A stretch of 64,000 bases of DNA, from NCBI GenBank assembly GCA_027682585.1, contig JAQCZH010000002.1, forward strand, positions 434,001-498,000, read 5' to 3'. Below, in pieces: positions 18,653 through 27,730 of the stretch. Numbering within the stretch: the stretch's first letter is position 1; every line of letters starts with the position of its first letter. The DNA is from Lachnospiraceae bacterium AF51-6-b8A. GTDB taxonomy: Bacteria > Bacillota > Clostridia > Lachnospirales > Lachnospiraceae. Under the pieces are notes generated by a model. It had not been told where the DNA came from. It did no database searches and saw nothing but the letters and a program-made list of their open reading frames with translations. The position numbers and the translations under genes are program-made.

Positions 18653-20116
18653 CTACAATTCAATACGCTCTGCATTGTTATCTGTCACTTCTCCAATCCG
18701 GCCATTTCGCATCACGATAATCTTGTTGCAGTTCTGCAGAAGCTCTCTCATGTCATCAGAAATAACAATAATTCCGATCCCCTCTTTCGCTAATTCACGG
18801 AGAATACTGTGGATCTCCGCCTTGGCCCCAATATCAACGCCGACTGTTGGACCATTTAAGATAAAAAGCCTGGGATTCGTATTAAGCCATTTGGCAATTA
18901 CTACCTTCTGTGCATTACCTCCTGATAGGGTTCGAACAGGGACATCTCCACCCGGAGCAACCACACCAAGCTTCTCAATCAAAGAAGCTGTCGCGCGGGA
19001 CATTTCACTGGTATCCAACTTAATACCGTGAAAGTATCTTTGAATTGATGCCGCCATCATATTGTCCTGAATCGACTTGTTGATAAAGAGCCCCTCCGTC
19101 AAGCGATCCTCTGACACATAGCCAATTCTATTTTGAATAGCGTCATTGACACTGTTTACCTTGATCTCATTTCCATTCAGGAAGATCTTTCCAGATTCCG
19201 GAGGAGTAATGCCAAAAAGAGCCTCTCCGATTTCACCTCGGCCCGAACCAAGCAATCCAGTAATGCCAAGGACATCTCCCTTATTCATTGAGAAAGAGAC
19301 ATCTTCAAATCTTCCTTTCAGGGAAAGGTGTTCCACACGAAAAACTTCTTCTTTAGATAATACCGGCCTGTACTTGGCGTGATCTACATCATGGCCGGTC
19401 ATATCCCTTGTGAAACGTTCCTCATCATATTCCGCAATTTTACCTGTAGATACAAAGGAGCCATTTCTCAGGATTGTCAGGTGATCTGCAATTGCATAAA
19501 TTTCATCCAGTTTATGGTTAACGATCACAATCGCAATACCGTGTTCTTTAAGACCCCTTATCACTTTCCACAGTTTCTGAACTTCTTTATCAGTCAATGC
19601 CGTAGTTGGCTCATCGAGAATAAGAAGTTTACAATCATTAATAATTGCTCTGCAGATAGCAACCATCTGCTTCCCGGCAACCGGAAGCATTTCTAACCTC
19701 ATATCCGGATCTAGATTTGCTCCAACCAGGGCCATAGCCTCTTTAGCGGTTTTTTTTACCTGCTTCCAATTGACCGTCTTCTTTCCTCTTAGTACTTCCC
19801 CGTTAAGAGCAATATTTTCTGCAACTGTCAAATTGGGAAATACAGCGAAATCCTGATAAATTACCTGTATCCCCATTTGAATCGCATCAATTGGCTTTAA
19901 CTTTTCTACCTGATTTCCATCGATTTCAATCCTTCCACTGTCAACACTATGAACTCCGGAGATTGCTTTAATTAAAGTGGATTTGCCGCATCCATTCTCT
20001 CCGGCCAAACAATGAATCTCTCCCTTACGAACCTCAAGATCAACTCCCTTTAACGCGTGAACCCCTCCAAAAGACTTCCGGATCCCTGTCAATTTCAAAA
20101 AGACTTCATTTCCCAT
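18653..20116 (-). CDS. Sugar ABC transporter ATPase, second nucleotide-binding domain degenerate
   Basis: A double ATPase of about 487 residues (RbsA class). Domain one is complete: Walker A GENGCGKST, signature region MLPVAGKQMVAICRAI, Walker B LLILDEPTTALT. Domain two has GLLGSGRGE instead of Walker A, as usual for the class, a good signature LSGGNAQKVVIAKWL, but its Walker B is LFILNGPTVGVD: the Asp-Glu pair is Asn-Gly. ATP hydrolysis therefore probably relies on site one alone. ATG at 20116 follows GGAGAAGG; a TTG four codons upstream is less likely. Confidence 0.9.
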   Translation of the reverse strand: MGNEVFLKLTGIRKSFGGVHALKGVDLEVRKGEIHCLAGENGCGKSTLIKAISGVHSVDSGRIEIDGNQVEKLKPIDAIQMGIQVIYQDFAVFPNLTVAENIALNGEVLRGKKTVNWKQVKKTAKEAMALVGANLDPDMRLEMLPVAGKQMVAICRAIINDCKLLILDEPTTALTDKEVQKLWKVIRGLKEHGIAIVIVNHKLDEIYAIADHLTILRNGSFVSTGKIAEYDEERFTRDMTGHDVDHAKYRPVLSKEEVFRVEHLSLKGRFEDVSFSMNKGDVLGITGLLGSGRGEIGEALFGITPPESGKIFLNGNEIKVNSVNDAIQNRIGYVSEDRLTEGLFINKSIQDNMMAASIQRYFHGIKLDTSEMSRATASLIEKLGVVAPGGDVPVRTLSGGNAQKVVIAKWLNTNPRLFILNGPTVGVDIGAKAEIHSILRELAKEGIGIIVISDDMRELLQNCNKIIVMRNGRIGEVTDNNAERIEL

Positions 20117-20149
20117 ATCCTTCTCCAAGTCTTTCCCTAATCATTTAGG

Positions 20150-20215
20150 CAATGGAATACACGCACATCGAATATGCCATTGTCATGAATCGCCAAATGA
20201 ACGCTCTGCTAAAAT
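20150..20215. repeat. Copy of the dispersed intergenic repeat
   Basis: caatggaatacacgcacatc followed by gaatatgccattgtcatgaa aligns with the copies at 15381 and 52675. It sits between the substrate-binding-protein gene terminator and the ATPase start. Confidence 0.55.
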
Positions 20216-20222
20216 CGTAAAC

Positions 20223-20264
20223 AAAAAGGCGGAGCTGTTACCTTTTATTCCTATCAGCTCCACC
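20223..20264 (-). terminator. Intra-operon terminator after the substrate-binding-protein gene
   Basis: Arms ggcggagctg (20228-20237) and cagctccacc (20255-20264) pair over 10 bp with one G-U pair. On the minus strand the hairpin is followed by CTTTTTGTTT. Being just after the binding-protein gene and before the ATPase gene, it probably lets only part of transcription through, keeping binding protein in excess over the membrane parts. Confidence 0.8.
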
Positions 20265-20289
20265 CCATATTCACATAGCATGAAGGTGA

Positions 20290-21336
20290 TCAGAAATCAT
20301 AGTCCTTCATATTATCCTTAGTCACATCGACACGTGCATCGCCGTAATATACACCATCGACGAGTGATATCTTGTTATAGCCCTTGGCTCCAAGGTCCAT
20401 GCCTTCCTTGACATTATCATTGAGTTCCGCAACAGCCATATTTATCATCGCCTGTCCCGCCTGCGCCGGATCCCATACAGAGAAAGAAGCAATCGTACCC
20501 TTCTCGACATACTGTTTCGAAATAGAAGTCAAAGAAGTTCCAACAATCGTTACCTTTCCAGCCAGTCCCATCTCCGTTACGGCTTGGGCCGCACCAACAA
20601 CATCCGTAGAAGCAGATCCCTGAATGGCAACGATATCTGGGTTAGCTGTTAGAAGTTCCTTCGTCTGATTGTAAGATGAAGTCGTATCGTCTCCTGTCTC
20701 ATAGCGTCCTACACACTTCATATCGGGAAAGTTTTTCTCCTGGTATGCCTTGGCTGCATCTGCCCACTGATTATGTGATACTGAAGTCAACGAGCCAACG
20801 AACTGGATGTACTTTCCCTTTCCTCCGCTCTTCTCTCCGAGTTGCTTCATGAAGTTTTCACCATAAGCTGTATTTTGAAACGCCTCTATATCAGCATCCC
20901 GCGATCCCGCATCCATAGATGCAGCCTCATGAGTGATAATCTTAATCCCCTGTGCTCGTGCCTTCTGGAGAACAGGCGCCAAGGCCTCTGAGTCAAAGGG
21001 TACAACGCAAATAGCATCCCACTTTTCTGATAACAGGGACTCAACATAAGCTGCTTGGCCGGCGCCCTCAGCAGACCCGCCATAGAAGATCTCTGTTCCA
21101 TTGGTCTTATTGTATTCTTTAACGCCATCCTCCATTCTCTGAAACCAGGCGATATTCGTCATCTTTGGGACAACTGCGATCTTATAGTCCTTGGCTGTCT
21201 TTCCCTCGCCCGACTTCTTCTCCTCGGTTTTCTTGTCATCTAGCTTCTTATCAGACGAAGAAGCACCACACCCAGCTAAAAGAGAAGCTGACAGAGTTAA
21301 TGCCATTGCAACACGCAGGAACTTTTTCATTTTCAT
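20290..21336 (-). CDS. Sugar ABC transporter substrate-binding lipoprotein
   Basis: A type 1 periplasmic-binding lipoprotein of about 348 residues. The signal peptide MKMKKFLRVAMALTLSAS leads to the lipobox LLAGCG, then a lysine/glutamate-rich linker and the sugar-binding domain beginning IAVVPKMTNIAWFQRMEDGV. The start at 21336 follows AAAGGAGAAG; starts further upstream would bury the signal peptide. It is the first gene of the second importer operon and downstream of a LacI regulator gene in the same direction, separated by a terminator. Its ligand is unknown; resemblance is to AI-2/rhamnose-type binders. Confidence 0.88.
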   Translation of the reverse strand: MKMKKFLRVAMALTLSASLLAGCGASSSDKKLDDKKTEEKKSGEGKTAKDYKIAVVPKMTNIAWFQRMEDGVKEYNKTNGTEIFYGGSAEGAGQAAYVESLLSEKWDAICVVPFDSEALAPVLQKARAQGIKIITHEAASMDAGSRDADIEAFQNTAYGENFMKQLGEKSGGKGKYIQFVGSLTSVSHNQWADAAKAYQEKNFPDMKCVGRYETGDDTTSSYNQTKELLTANPDIVAIQGSASTDVVGAAQAVTEMGLAGKVTIVGTSLTSISKQYVEKGTIASFSVWDPAQAGQAMINMAVAELNDNVKEGMDLGAKGYNKISLVDGVYYGDARVDVTKDNMKDYDF

Positions 21337-21403
21337 AAACCTTCTCCTTTCGAAAACCCATAAGCAATCTGCTGCTTCACCCTTCCCAGAATCATCCGCG
21401 TTC

Positions 21404-21461
21404 ACTAAACATAGATTGCTAAACAAAAGTTATAATTTAGTTATTACTCTATATCGTTTAG
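21404..21461. promoter_or_regulatory. Cluster of CTAAAC motifs upstream of the binding-protein gene
   Basis: CTAAAC occurs at 21405-21410 and 21419-21424, and its reverse complement at 21456-21461, in the leader of the importer operon; one more copy lies at 22700-22705 upstream of the neighbouring LacI gene. They could be half-sites for that regulator. The motif is short and the region AT-rich, so this is tentative. Confidence 0.35.
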
Positions 21462-21505
21462 TTTTTAATGTAAACCATTTTTGTATATTTTCCCCTTTAT
21501 ACACA

Positions 21506-21556
21506 AAAGCAAGGCCTATATTATATGCAATCTGCATATAATATAGGCCTTGCTTT
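21506..21556 (-). terminator. Long hairpin terminator after the LacI gene
   Basis: Perfect 24-bp arms, 21506-21529 and 21533-21556, with a three-base loop, lie 15 bases past the LacI stop codon. On the minus strand the hairpin is followed by TGTGTATAAAGG after a short T run, so it is a strong but not textbook terminator separating the LacI gene from the importer operon. Confidence 0.8.
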
Positions 21557-21570
21557 ATCATTAATACTCA

Positions 21571-22560
21571 TTATAAGCTTCTTCTCTTGATTAAATGACC
21601 AGAAACTGCGACCTTGATCGGCAGTTGTTTACCGGTGTCAATCCCTGCCAACAGGACTCTCGCCGCTGTCATACCGATCACGTCCCTCCTGACATCAATT
21701 GTTGTAAGCGGTGGATAAGAAACCTCTGCAAAAGGAATATTGTCAAATCCGATAACAGAAATATCTTTTGGCATATGATAACCATGCTCCTTAAATGAGG
21801 ACATCGCTCCCAGAGCAATCATATCATTCTCCGCAAAATAACAATTGATCGGCTGTGCCCCCAAATTTAAACAGCGTTCCATATCATCATGTGCACCTAG
21901 AAGAGTTGGCGTCAATTCATAGATCTGCTTCGGATCTACTTTTATCTTATATTCCTCCGCATATCGATAAAAGGCCAACTCTCTCTCTGAAAAATTTTCC
22001 GAAAAAATAGAACTTTTCAGTAGTCCGATTCTTTGAAATCCCTTTTGGGAGACATACTCAAGAGCCAATCGTACATTTTCAATATTATTGATTCCAATAC
22101 ATGGATAAGGGCTCTGTGGCATTTGATTGTCTAAAATCACATAGGGAATCGGTATTTGTTCTACTTTTGAATAAGCTTCGCGCACAATTTCCGAAGCGAC
22201 AAGACACATTCCGCTATATTGATTAAAATCAATCTGCTCAAGTCCCTGTGGAAAAGGTCTGTCAATATGCATTGTCACAAAGGCATATCCCAAACTCTCC
22301 AAATGGGTTTGCATAGCAGATAAAATACTCGTAATAAATCCCTGGTTCTCCTCGACCAAGATTCCACTTCTCACATAAATCAACGCCAGAATCGTCTTGC
22401 GATTCATATGTCGCCTGCCAACAGGCTCATAGCCATACTCTTCAATCAACTTTTGCACTTTCCGCCTGGTTCCATCACTGACTCCGCGCTTGCCATTGAG
22501 CACAATGGAGACCGTAGCTGCTGAAACGCCTGCCTTCCTGGCAATTTCCCGAATAGTCAT
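21571..22560 (-). CDS. LacI-family regulator, likely for the second ABC importer operon
   Basis: About 329 residues. The HTH MTIREIARKAGVSAATVSIV with the minor-groove hinge SDGTRRKVQKLIEEYGYEP is followed by an effector-binding domain ending in SVIGFDNIPFAEVSYPPLTTID. The start at 22560 has GGGGAGAG just upstream; longer forms have N-terminal sequence unlike this family. Located directly upstream of the importer operon, which is the likely target. Effector unknown. Confidence 0.9.
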   Translation of the reverse strand: MTIREIARKAGVSAATVSIVLNGKRGVSDGTRRKVQKLIEEYGYEPVGRRHMNRKTILALIYVRSGILVEENQGFITSILSAMQTHLESLGYAFVTMHIDRPFPQGLEQIDFNQYSGMCLVASEIVREAYSKVEQIPIPYVILDNQMPQSPYPCIGINNIENVRLALEYVSQKGFQRIGLLKSSIFSENFSERELAFYRYAEEYKIKVDPKQIYELTPTLLGAHDDMERCLNLGAQPINCYFAENDMIALGAMSSFKEHGYHMPKDISVIGFDNIPFAEVSYPPLTTIDVRRDVIGMTAARVLLAGIDTGKQLPIKVAVSGHLIKRRSL

Positions 22561-22717
22561 GTCTCTCCCCTGTCGTCTGTCTACAATATGTCCTGGACCA
22601 TTTGAAATGCATCCATACACAGATAGTATGCGGAAATCAAGCTCCAGTAAAGTCATGATATTATACAATAAATGTCTAGTAAATATATATTCCATTTTAC
22701 TAAACTTCTATAAAAAT

Positions 22718-22751
22718 GCTGTGGCCAGGCAAATCATCGCCTGGCCACAGC
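22718..22751 (-). terminator. Rho-independent terminator downstream of the GH78 gene
   Basis: Perfect 13-bp arms gctgtggccaggc (22718-22730) and gcctggccacagc (22739-22751), followed on the minus strand by ATTTTTATAG. It lies about 290 bases past the GH78 stop, the remnant of an HxlR gene lying antisense in between. Confidence 0.85.
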
Positions 22752-22839
22752 TTCTCCTGACACAATCAGCTATTGCGTTATGCTACCGCATAAATCTTCA
22801 CCTCAGGACCTTCGCTCCACAAAGGCTCGAAACGACATT

Positions 22840-23049
22840 CTCCTCCGACAGCAGTTCGATGAAATCCCCCCTCATGTGAAGTACAGCCTGACGCAAAAGG
22901 GGAAATCCGTCGTTCCCATTCTGCAGACCATCTGCAAGTGGTCCGGCACCTACCACAGGAAAAGACTGCAAGAATACGATGACCCAATGCCAGAAGTGCG
23001 ACTATCATTTACCCCGATAGTCGAGCAAGAGCCGCTCTCTTATTTCTGA
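22840..23049 (+). pseudogene. Remnant of an HxlR-family regulator gene
   Basis: The frame contains LRQQFDEIPPHVKYSLTQKG followed by KSVVPILQTICKWSGTY, which is the C-terminal half of the HxlR winged-helix domain (VPPRVEYSLTxKG...PIL..L..W). The N-terminal half with the recognition helix is absent and there is no ribosome binding site for a sensible start, so it is a 5'-truncated fragment. Its last bases overlap the end of the GH78 gene on the other strand. The remainder of the gap 22561-23039 holds the terminator and the LacI leader. Confidence 0.65.
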
Positions 23050-24587
23050 TCTGACGGATAGTATTTCCGCAAGAAATAAGCTGGAGCACAGCTCCAGGCG
23101 TGGCAGTAGCTGTTGACAATCGTGCCCCCATAGGGAGATTCCCGCGAATTCTTCGGATTATAGAGCTCCCAGAATGTATCAGCTCCCTCGTCAGCCATGC
23201 CTCCCCAGTACTCCTTGAGTACTGCAAGCGCCTTCTCCTTCTGTTTACATGCGATTAGAGCATCCACATAGACATGATACATGTAGGGGCTGACCATCTG
23301 ACAGACCTGCTTTTCATTCATCTGCTCTAGTCGTCTCAAGATCTGAGCCCCCTCATCCGGATCCACAGCTCCGCCCAGAATCAGCCAGCACTGGCTGGCC
23401 CAGGAGATCTGCTTCTGTTTGCCGCTCACAAAAACCCCTGTCGTTGTATCCAGGAATTGCTCTCTGCTAACGGGCTTTAATAGGCTGTACTCCCTGGACA
23501 AAGCTTCCGCCTTTTCCTTATCCCCCATACAATCAGCCAGTTTCATCGCATCCCCGAGACAGTAAAGATAGACACCCTGCGCACTGGCTGTCTTGTCCAG
23601 GTCCAGGTTCCAGTCAATAAAACATATGCCCATGGGGGCGATGTCTCCGATGATTCCGTCACTCCCTTTTAACTGAGCTGCCAGCTCAAGCTGTTTCATT
23701 GCTGTCGGATAGAGCTCCTCCAGAGTCTCACGATCCTGACTTTGGCGATAATAGTCCAAAAGAGTAGAGATAAAAAACAGGGAGTAGTCGAACAGAAGTC
23801 CAAAATCCGCCTCAATCCGAGGTTCTATAAAGACATTGGCCGCTACCTGTCCCCGTTCGGTGACATCGGACGCAAAGAGGTAGAGACAGAGTTTGACCAG
23901 ATCATTCTGTCGATAGGTCTCATAATTGGCCAGAGCTTCCATGCGCAGATCTCCCAGCCAGAGACGGCGGTCTCTCTTTGGCCCATCTTCAAACACTTTC
24001 TGCATACACTCATGCAGGGTACGAACAGCCAGGCGATCCAGCTGCGCTGCCCGGGCATCTTCCGTCTTATAGGCCAACAGCCGATTGTCATCTGCAGAAG
24101 AGACCGCTTTGACTCTGGCTTTTCTGACAAGCAGATGGTAGTTCTGACTGATACTGATTGTCCGAACCTTGACATAACGAAAAGCATAACGTCTGGGCAA
24201 AACCAGGCTTGTCGGGAATACATCCACATGAACCTGTTCTGTCTGAATCCACCCGCTGGAAATCCAGCCCCTGTATTCCTTCGGATTCTCGAAGAACTCT
24301 CTTGGGTTCTCTGCAAACTGCAGTTCTATCCAGGCCGGCGCATCCGGATGATGGCCAGTCGCCGCCAGTTCCAGAGTCAGATAACCGGTCTGATGATCCC
24401 CAAAATCAAGAATAAATTCATCTCCACTATTTAACTCTCTTGTGCAATATTCTGCATCCCGGTGAATCTCAGTCCCGCCCTCTTCATTCTGATCAATTGT
24501 CACCGTTCTAAGCGGACTAACCCAGGTCTCAATCAACTCCGGGAACATTTTTTCCGCCTTCTCTCTGAAGTAAGGAACCACTGGCAT
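23040..24587 (-). CDS. GH78-like alpha-L-rhamnosidase
   Basis: A 515-residue glycosidase without signal peptide, so probably cytosolic. An N-terminal beta domain (LDFGDHQTGYLTLELAATG) leads to an alpha/alpha six-hairpin catalytic domain. The acidic motif DGPKRDRRLWLGD has acids at the three spacings of the GH78 catalytic region, and the C-terminal EYWGGMADEGADTFWELY corresponds to the GH78 segment with the catalytic base. It is shorter than many GH78 enzymes (often 700-1000). It would release rhamnose from short glycosides imported by the GPH symporter encoded upstream. AAGAGG precedes the ATG. Confidence 0.8.
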   Translation of the reverse strand: MPVVPYFREKAEKMFPELIETWVSPLRTVTIDQNEEGGTEIHRDAEYCTRELNSGDEFILDFGDHQTGYLTLELAATGHHPDAPAWIELQFAENPREFFENPKEYRGWISSGWIQTEQVHVDVFPTSLVLPRRYAFRYVKVRTISISQNYHLLVRKARVKAVSSADDNRLLAYKTEDARAAQLDRLAVRTLHECMQKVFEDGPKRDRRLWLGDLRMEALANYETYRQNDLVKLCLYLFASDVTERGQVAANVFIEPRIEADFGLLFDYSLFFISTLLDYYRQSQDRETLEELYPTAMKQLELAAQLKGSDGIIGDIAPMGICFIDWNLDLDKTASAQGVYLYCLGDAMKLADCMGDKEKAEALSREYSLLKPVSREQFLDTTTGVFVSGKQKQISWASQCWLILGGAVDPDEGAQILRRLEQMNEKQVCQMVSPYMYHVYVDALIACKQKEKALAVLKEYWGGMADEGADTFWELYNPKNSRESPYGGTIVNSYCHAWSCAPAYFLRKYYPSDQK

Positions 24588-24689
24588 TTTCTACCTCTTC
24601 TCTTGTGTTCATTCGCACAGCACACTTCCACATTTGCTGCGGGTTATCTGCAATCTCTTTTCTTCCCCGCATCATATATCCTCTCCGGG

Positions 24690-24724
24690 CAATCAGACAC
24701 ATACTCTGCGAATATTTCATTATT
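24690..24724. repeat. Partial copy of the dispersed intergenic repeat
   Basis: caatcagacacatactctgc followed by gaatatttcatta aligns with the left half of the copies at 15381 and 52675. It lies in the gap upstream of the GH78 gene. Confidence 0.45.
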
Positions 24725-24752
24725 TTTTACAGCTCCCTGTGTCTGATGCAGC

Positions 24753-26138
24753 TTACTCTCCACTTGCCTTGCGTGCCTTCAGATCCGCTAAGATCTGATC
24801 GTACTTCTTGTCCAGATCATAGAAAGACATCAAGACAATGCTGATGATACTGATAATGATTGGAATATAGAGAAAAATTGCCTTGATACCGAAGAGAGCA
24901 AGATCTATCTGGGTCGCCGCCTTCTGAATATAGCCTGTTGCAGCCATCAGTCCGCTGACAATCACCGTGCCAAGAGCCGCTCCAACCTTCTCCCCGAAGG
25001 TGATAGCGCTGTAGCTGAGCCCGTCCGGACGGACATGGAATTTCCAGTCTGAATACTCCACGGTATCTCCCATCATGGAGAAACCGCAAACCGCAAGCGC
25101 CGACACGCCCAAACACTTGACTACCAGCCCCACCCCCAGAAAAACCGGCGATGTCGCATGAATCATCACGATCAGACAGCCAAACAGAGAACAGGCAGAT
25201 CCGGCCACACAGACATTTCTTCCGCCGAATTTACTGACAAGAGGCGCCATCACAAGGGCTCCAAACATAATGGGAAGCATGCTGCAGAGGGTGATCAGAC
25301 CCATATAGTCCGTACTCTTTAAGATGAACTGCGCATAATAGACATTGACACCGGTCAGACCAGAGGAGATAAAGGACAGAAGCGTCGTCGTCATCAGCAG
25401 GATCCAGTACTTATTGTGTATCAGAGCATACAGACTGTCTCTGGTAGAGGTCTTTGTTGCCTTTGGCTTCTCCGCCTCACCCTGATCTCCCAGAACGAAG
25501 TCATCCGGCAGCTCTTTGCAGACCTTGAAGGTGAGCAGATAGAGAAGCATACCCAAGATACCGTAAACCAGCCCCATAAGGGTCCAGCCCAGTCTTCCTC
25601 CGCCAAGCGCCGCCACTACCTTGAGAGAGACAGAGCCGACCAGAGCTGCCCCTCCAAAGCCGAAGAAAGTACGGAAGACAGAGAGCAGGGTCCTCTGCCC
25701 CTGGTGCTTGGTCATTCGCATCGATAGCGTATTGTAGGGAACAGAGATTCCAGTGTAAATAATGCAGACGGCCAAAACGTAACTGATCACAGCATAGATA
25801 ACATCGGCAATCCCGCCGGTCATCGGACTGGAGAAAAGCATCAGGCAGGCCAGAAAGTAGGGAATCGCCAGACGTAAAAGCCAGGGTCTTGCCTTGCCAT
25901 AGCGGGACTTAGTCTTATCGACGATCGCCCCCATGAAGAGATCCGTAATTCCGTCGAAGACACGGCATCCGGCCAGAATTGCTCCCGCGATGCCGATCGA
26001 CAGTCCCACCTGCTCTGTGTAGAAATAGGTGATGAATGTGCTGGCTGTCGTCACCAGCAGATTAGCCGCCAGATTGCCTCCACCGTATGCAACATAACTG
26101 AGTGGGTTCAGATTTGTCTTGCTTGCTGCATTTGCCAT
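24753..26138 (-). CDS. GPH-family sugar:cation symporter
   Basis: A 461-residue, twelve-helix transporter of the glycoside-pentoside-hexuronide family (MelB/YicJ-like). Family marks include SYVAYGGGNLAANLL near the start, the loop DGITDLFMGAIVDKTKSRYGKARPW, and GFSMMGDTVEYSDWK in the second half. It imports glycosides with a coupled cation. Followed after 165 bases by the GH78 gene, suggesting uptake and intracellular cleavage of a rhamnoside. Ribosome site GGGAGG. Confidence 0.92.
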   Translation of the reverse strand: MANAASKTNLNPLSYVAYGGGNLAANLLVTTASTFITYFYTEQVGLSIGIAGAILAGCRVFDGITDLFMGAIVDKTKSRYGKARPWLLRLAIPYFLACLMLFSSPMTGGIADVIYAVISYVLAVCIIYTGISVPYNTLSMRMTKHQGQRTLLSVFRTFFGFGGAALVGSVSLKVVAALGGGRLGWTLMGLVYGILGMLLYLLTFKVCKELPDDFVLGDQGEAEKPKATKTSTRDSLYALIHNKYWILLMTTTLLSFISSGLTGVNVYYAQFILKSTDYMGLITLCSMLPIMFGALVMAPLVSKFGGRNVCVAGSACSLFGCLIVMIHATSPVFLGVGLVVKCLGVSALAVCGFSMMGDTVEYSDWKFHVRPDGLSYSAITFGEKVGAALGTVIVSGLMAATGYIQKAATQIDLALFGIKAIFLYIPIIISIISIVLMSFYDLDKKYDQILADLKARKASGE

Positions 26139-26437
26139 TAAATTTCCTCCCTTTCATCTGTTCGAACCGCTTGATTCTGTTCTCCAACGAAACTCGCGGT
26201 TCTCTTGGATGTACTCAGTATAGACGCAGCTCACTCCGAATCCACTGACTGAAATCGTCATTGAATATTGACTTTATTTGATATATTCTTTTCTTGTCTC
26301 TAATAAATATGACATCCCCTTGAGGATTCCACTGACAGGAACGATGGGTTGACTCCCATTCCCATCATGCCTGAGCTATATATCTTCAAGGGTTCCCTCA
26401 CAAGTCATGCGGCGCCTGACCGGAATATGAGGTCTTT
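26139..26437. promoter_or_regulatory. Divergent control region between GPH/GH78 operon and AraC gene
   Basis: A 299-base gap. On the minus strand a good -10 hexamer TATACT lies at 26217-26222 without a recognisable -35, as expected for an activator-dependent promoter. The 26250-26310 part is AT-rich. No clear operator repeat could be defined. Confidence 0.35.
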
Positions 26438-27571
26438 ATGCAAAACACAGATATGCTCCTGGAACACCTGCAGGAATACACCATCGACGAACAGATCTAC
26501 CGACGCTATTATGAATTGAGGCATGACCCCTCCGCTCAGGCAGACTATGTCTCCGGTCTGGATCCCCATCTGATTCGCTCTCGCAACATCCTGATTCCAG
26601 GCTTTTCCGGCGTATATTTCCCGCAGGAAATTGAGGAGAAAGATCTTGCCATCGAGCCGAAGCATTCTCTGACAGCCACACAAAATGATGCTCTTACCTC
26701 CGATTCTCAGACTCCCCTTTTTCCCGGTTCCTCCTCTGTCTGCTTAAGCAAGCACTACCGCTATACACCCGCTCTGGAACACAGCCACACCTACTTCGAA
26801 ATCATCTATATGCTCTCTGGCTCCTGCAGACAGACCCTGGACGGAGAAGATCTCCCCCTGCATGCCGGAGATATCTGTTTTATTCCTCCCAAGCGCAAGC
26901 ACACCCTGGAGATCTTCGATGAAAGTATCGCGATTAATCTGATGCTGCGCCGAAATACCTTTGAATATGTCTTCTTTAATGTGTTAAGTCTGGATTCCGT
27001 TCTGTCCAGCTTCTTCATGAGCAGTCTTTACAGCAGACATCCCATGAAACGAATCGTCTTCTCTGCAGGTGACGACATCGATATTCGGGACTCTGTGCTT
27101 GAAATGTACCTGGAGTCCCAATCGCAGGACAAGTACAGCGCCTTCCTCTTAGAAAATATGGTTCCCGTCTTCTTTGCCCGGGTTCTCCGCAAATACTCCA
27201 GGAGCGCCTCCATCTTGCATGAGCGCGGCCTTACCAACAATGCGCATGCCATGGCTCTTCTGACCTACATCAATCAGCATTTCCGGCAAATCAGCCTGCA
27301 GGAATTAGCGGATCACTTTCACTACTCCACGGCTCACTGCTCCCGATTGATCAAGGAAGAGACCGGGCGCAACTTCAGTTCTATTCTACGGGCAACCCGT
27401 ATCGACCGGGCCTGTAATCTCCTCAATTCCACAGGGCAGAGCATTGCCGGAATCAGTGAAGAAGTCGGCTATGAGAATCCCGAGACCTTCATTCGCGCCT
27501 TTCAGAGACAGATGAAGATGAGCCCTACCACTTATCGAAAAAACAGACCGCAGAATGAAACAATACGATGA
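26438..27571 (+). CDS. AraC-family regulator with cupin sensor domain
   Basis: A 377-residue regulator. The middle carries an AraC-type cupin (LEHSHTYFEIIYMLSGSCRQ, then LHAGDICFIPPKRKHTLEI) and the C-terminal 100 residues two helix-turn-helix units (SLQELADHFHYSTAHCSRLI, GISEEVGYENPETFIRAFQR). It is divergent from the GPH/GH78 operon and probably activates it. A close architectural relative is encoded at 59046-60167. GAGGT precedes the ATG. Confidence 0.9.
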   Translation: MQNTDMLLEHLQEYTIDEQIYRRYYELRHDPSAQADYVSGLDPHLIRSRNILIPGFSGVYFPQEIEEKDLAIEPKHSLTATQNDALTSDSQTPLFPGSSSVCLSKHYRYTPALEHSHTYFEIIYMLSGSCRQTLDGEDLPLHAGDICFIPPKRKHTLEIFDESIAINLMLRRNTFEYVFFNVLSLDSVLSSFFMSSLYSRHPMKRIVFSAGDDIDIRDSVLEMYLESQSQDKYSAFLLENMVPVFFARVLRKYSRSASILHERGLTNNAHAMALLTYINQHFRQISLQELADHFHYSTAHCSRLIKEETGRNFSSILRATRIDRACNLLNSTGQSIAGISEEVGYENPETFIRAFQRQMKMSPTTYRKNRPQNETIR

Positions 27572-27730
27572 AATGCTCACTCCGACTCTGCACTTTCGGG
27601 AGTGTAATGGACGAAGCGCTCACATTTGACTGGATCTCATGCTCAAAAAAGAGATTAAAAGGGGTATTGACCACAGCTACTACTATGAGAGCTACACAAC
27701 CGAAAAACGGAAGAGCTGTGAAACGCCGAC

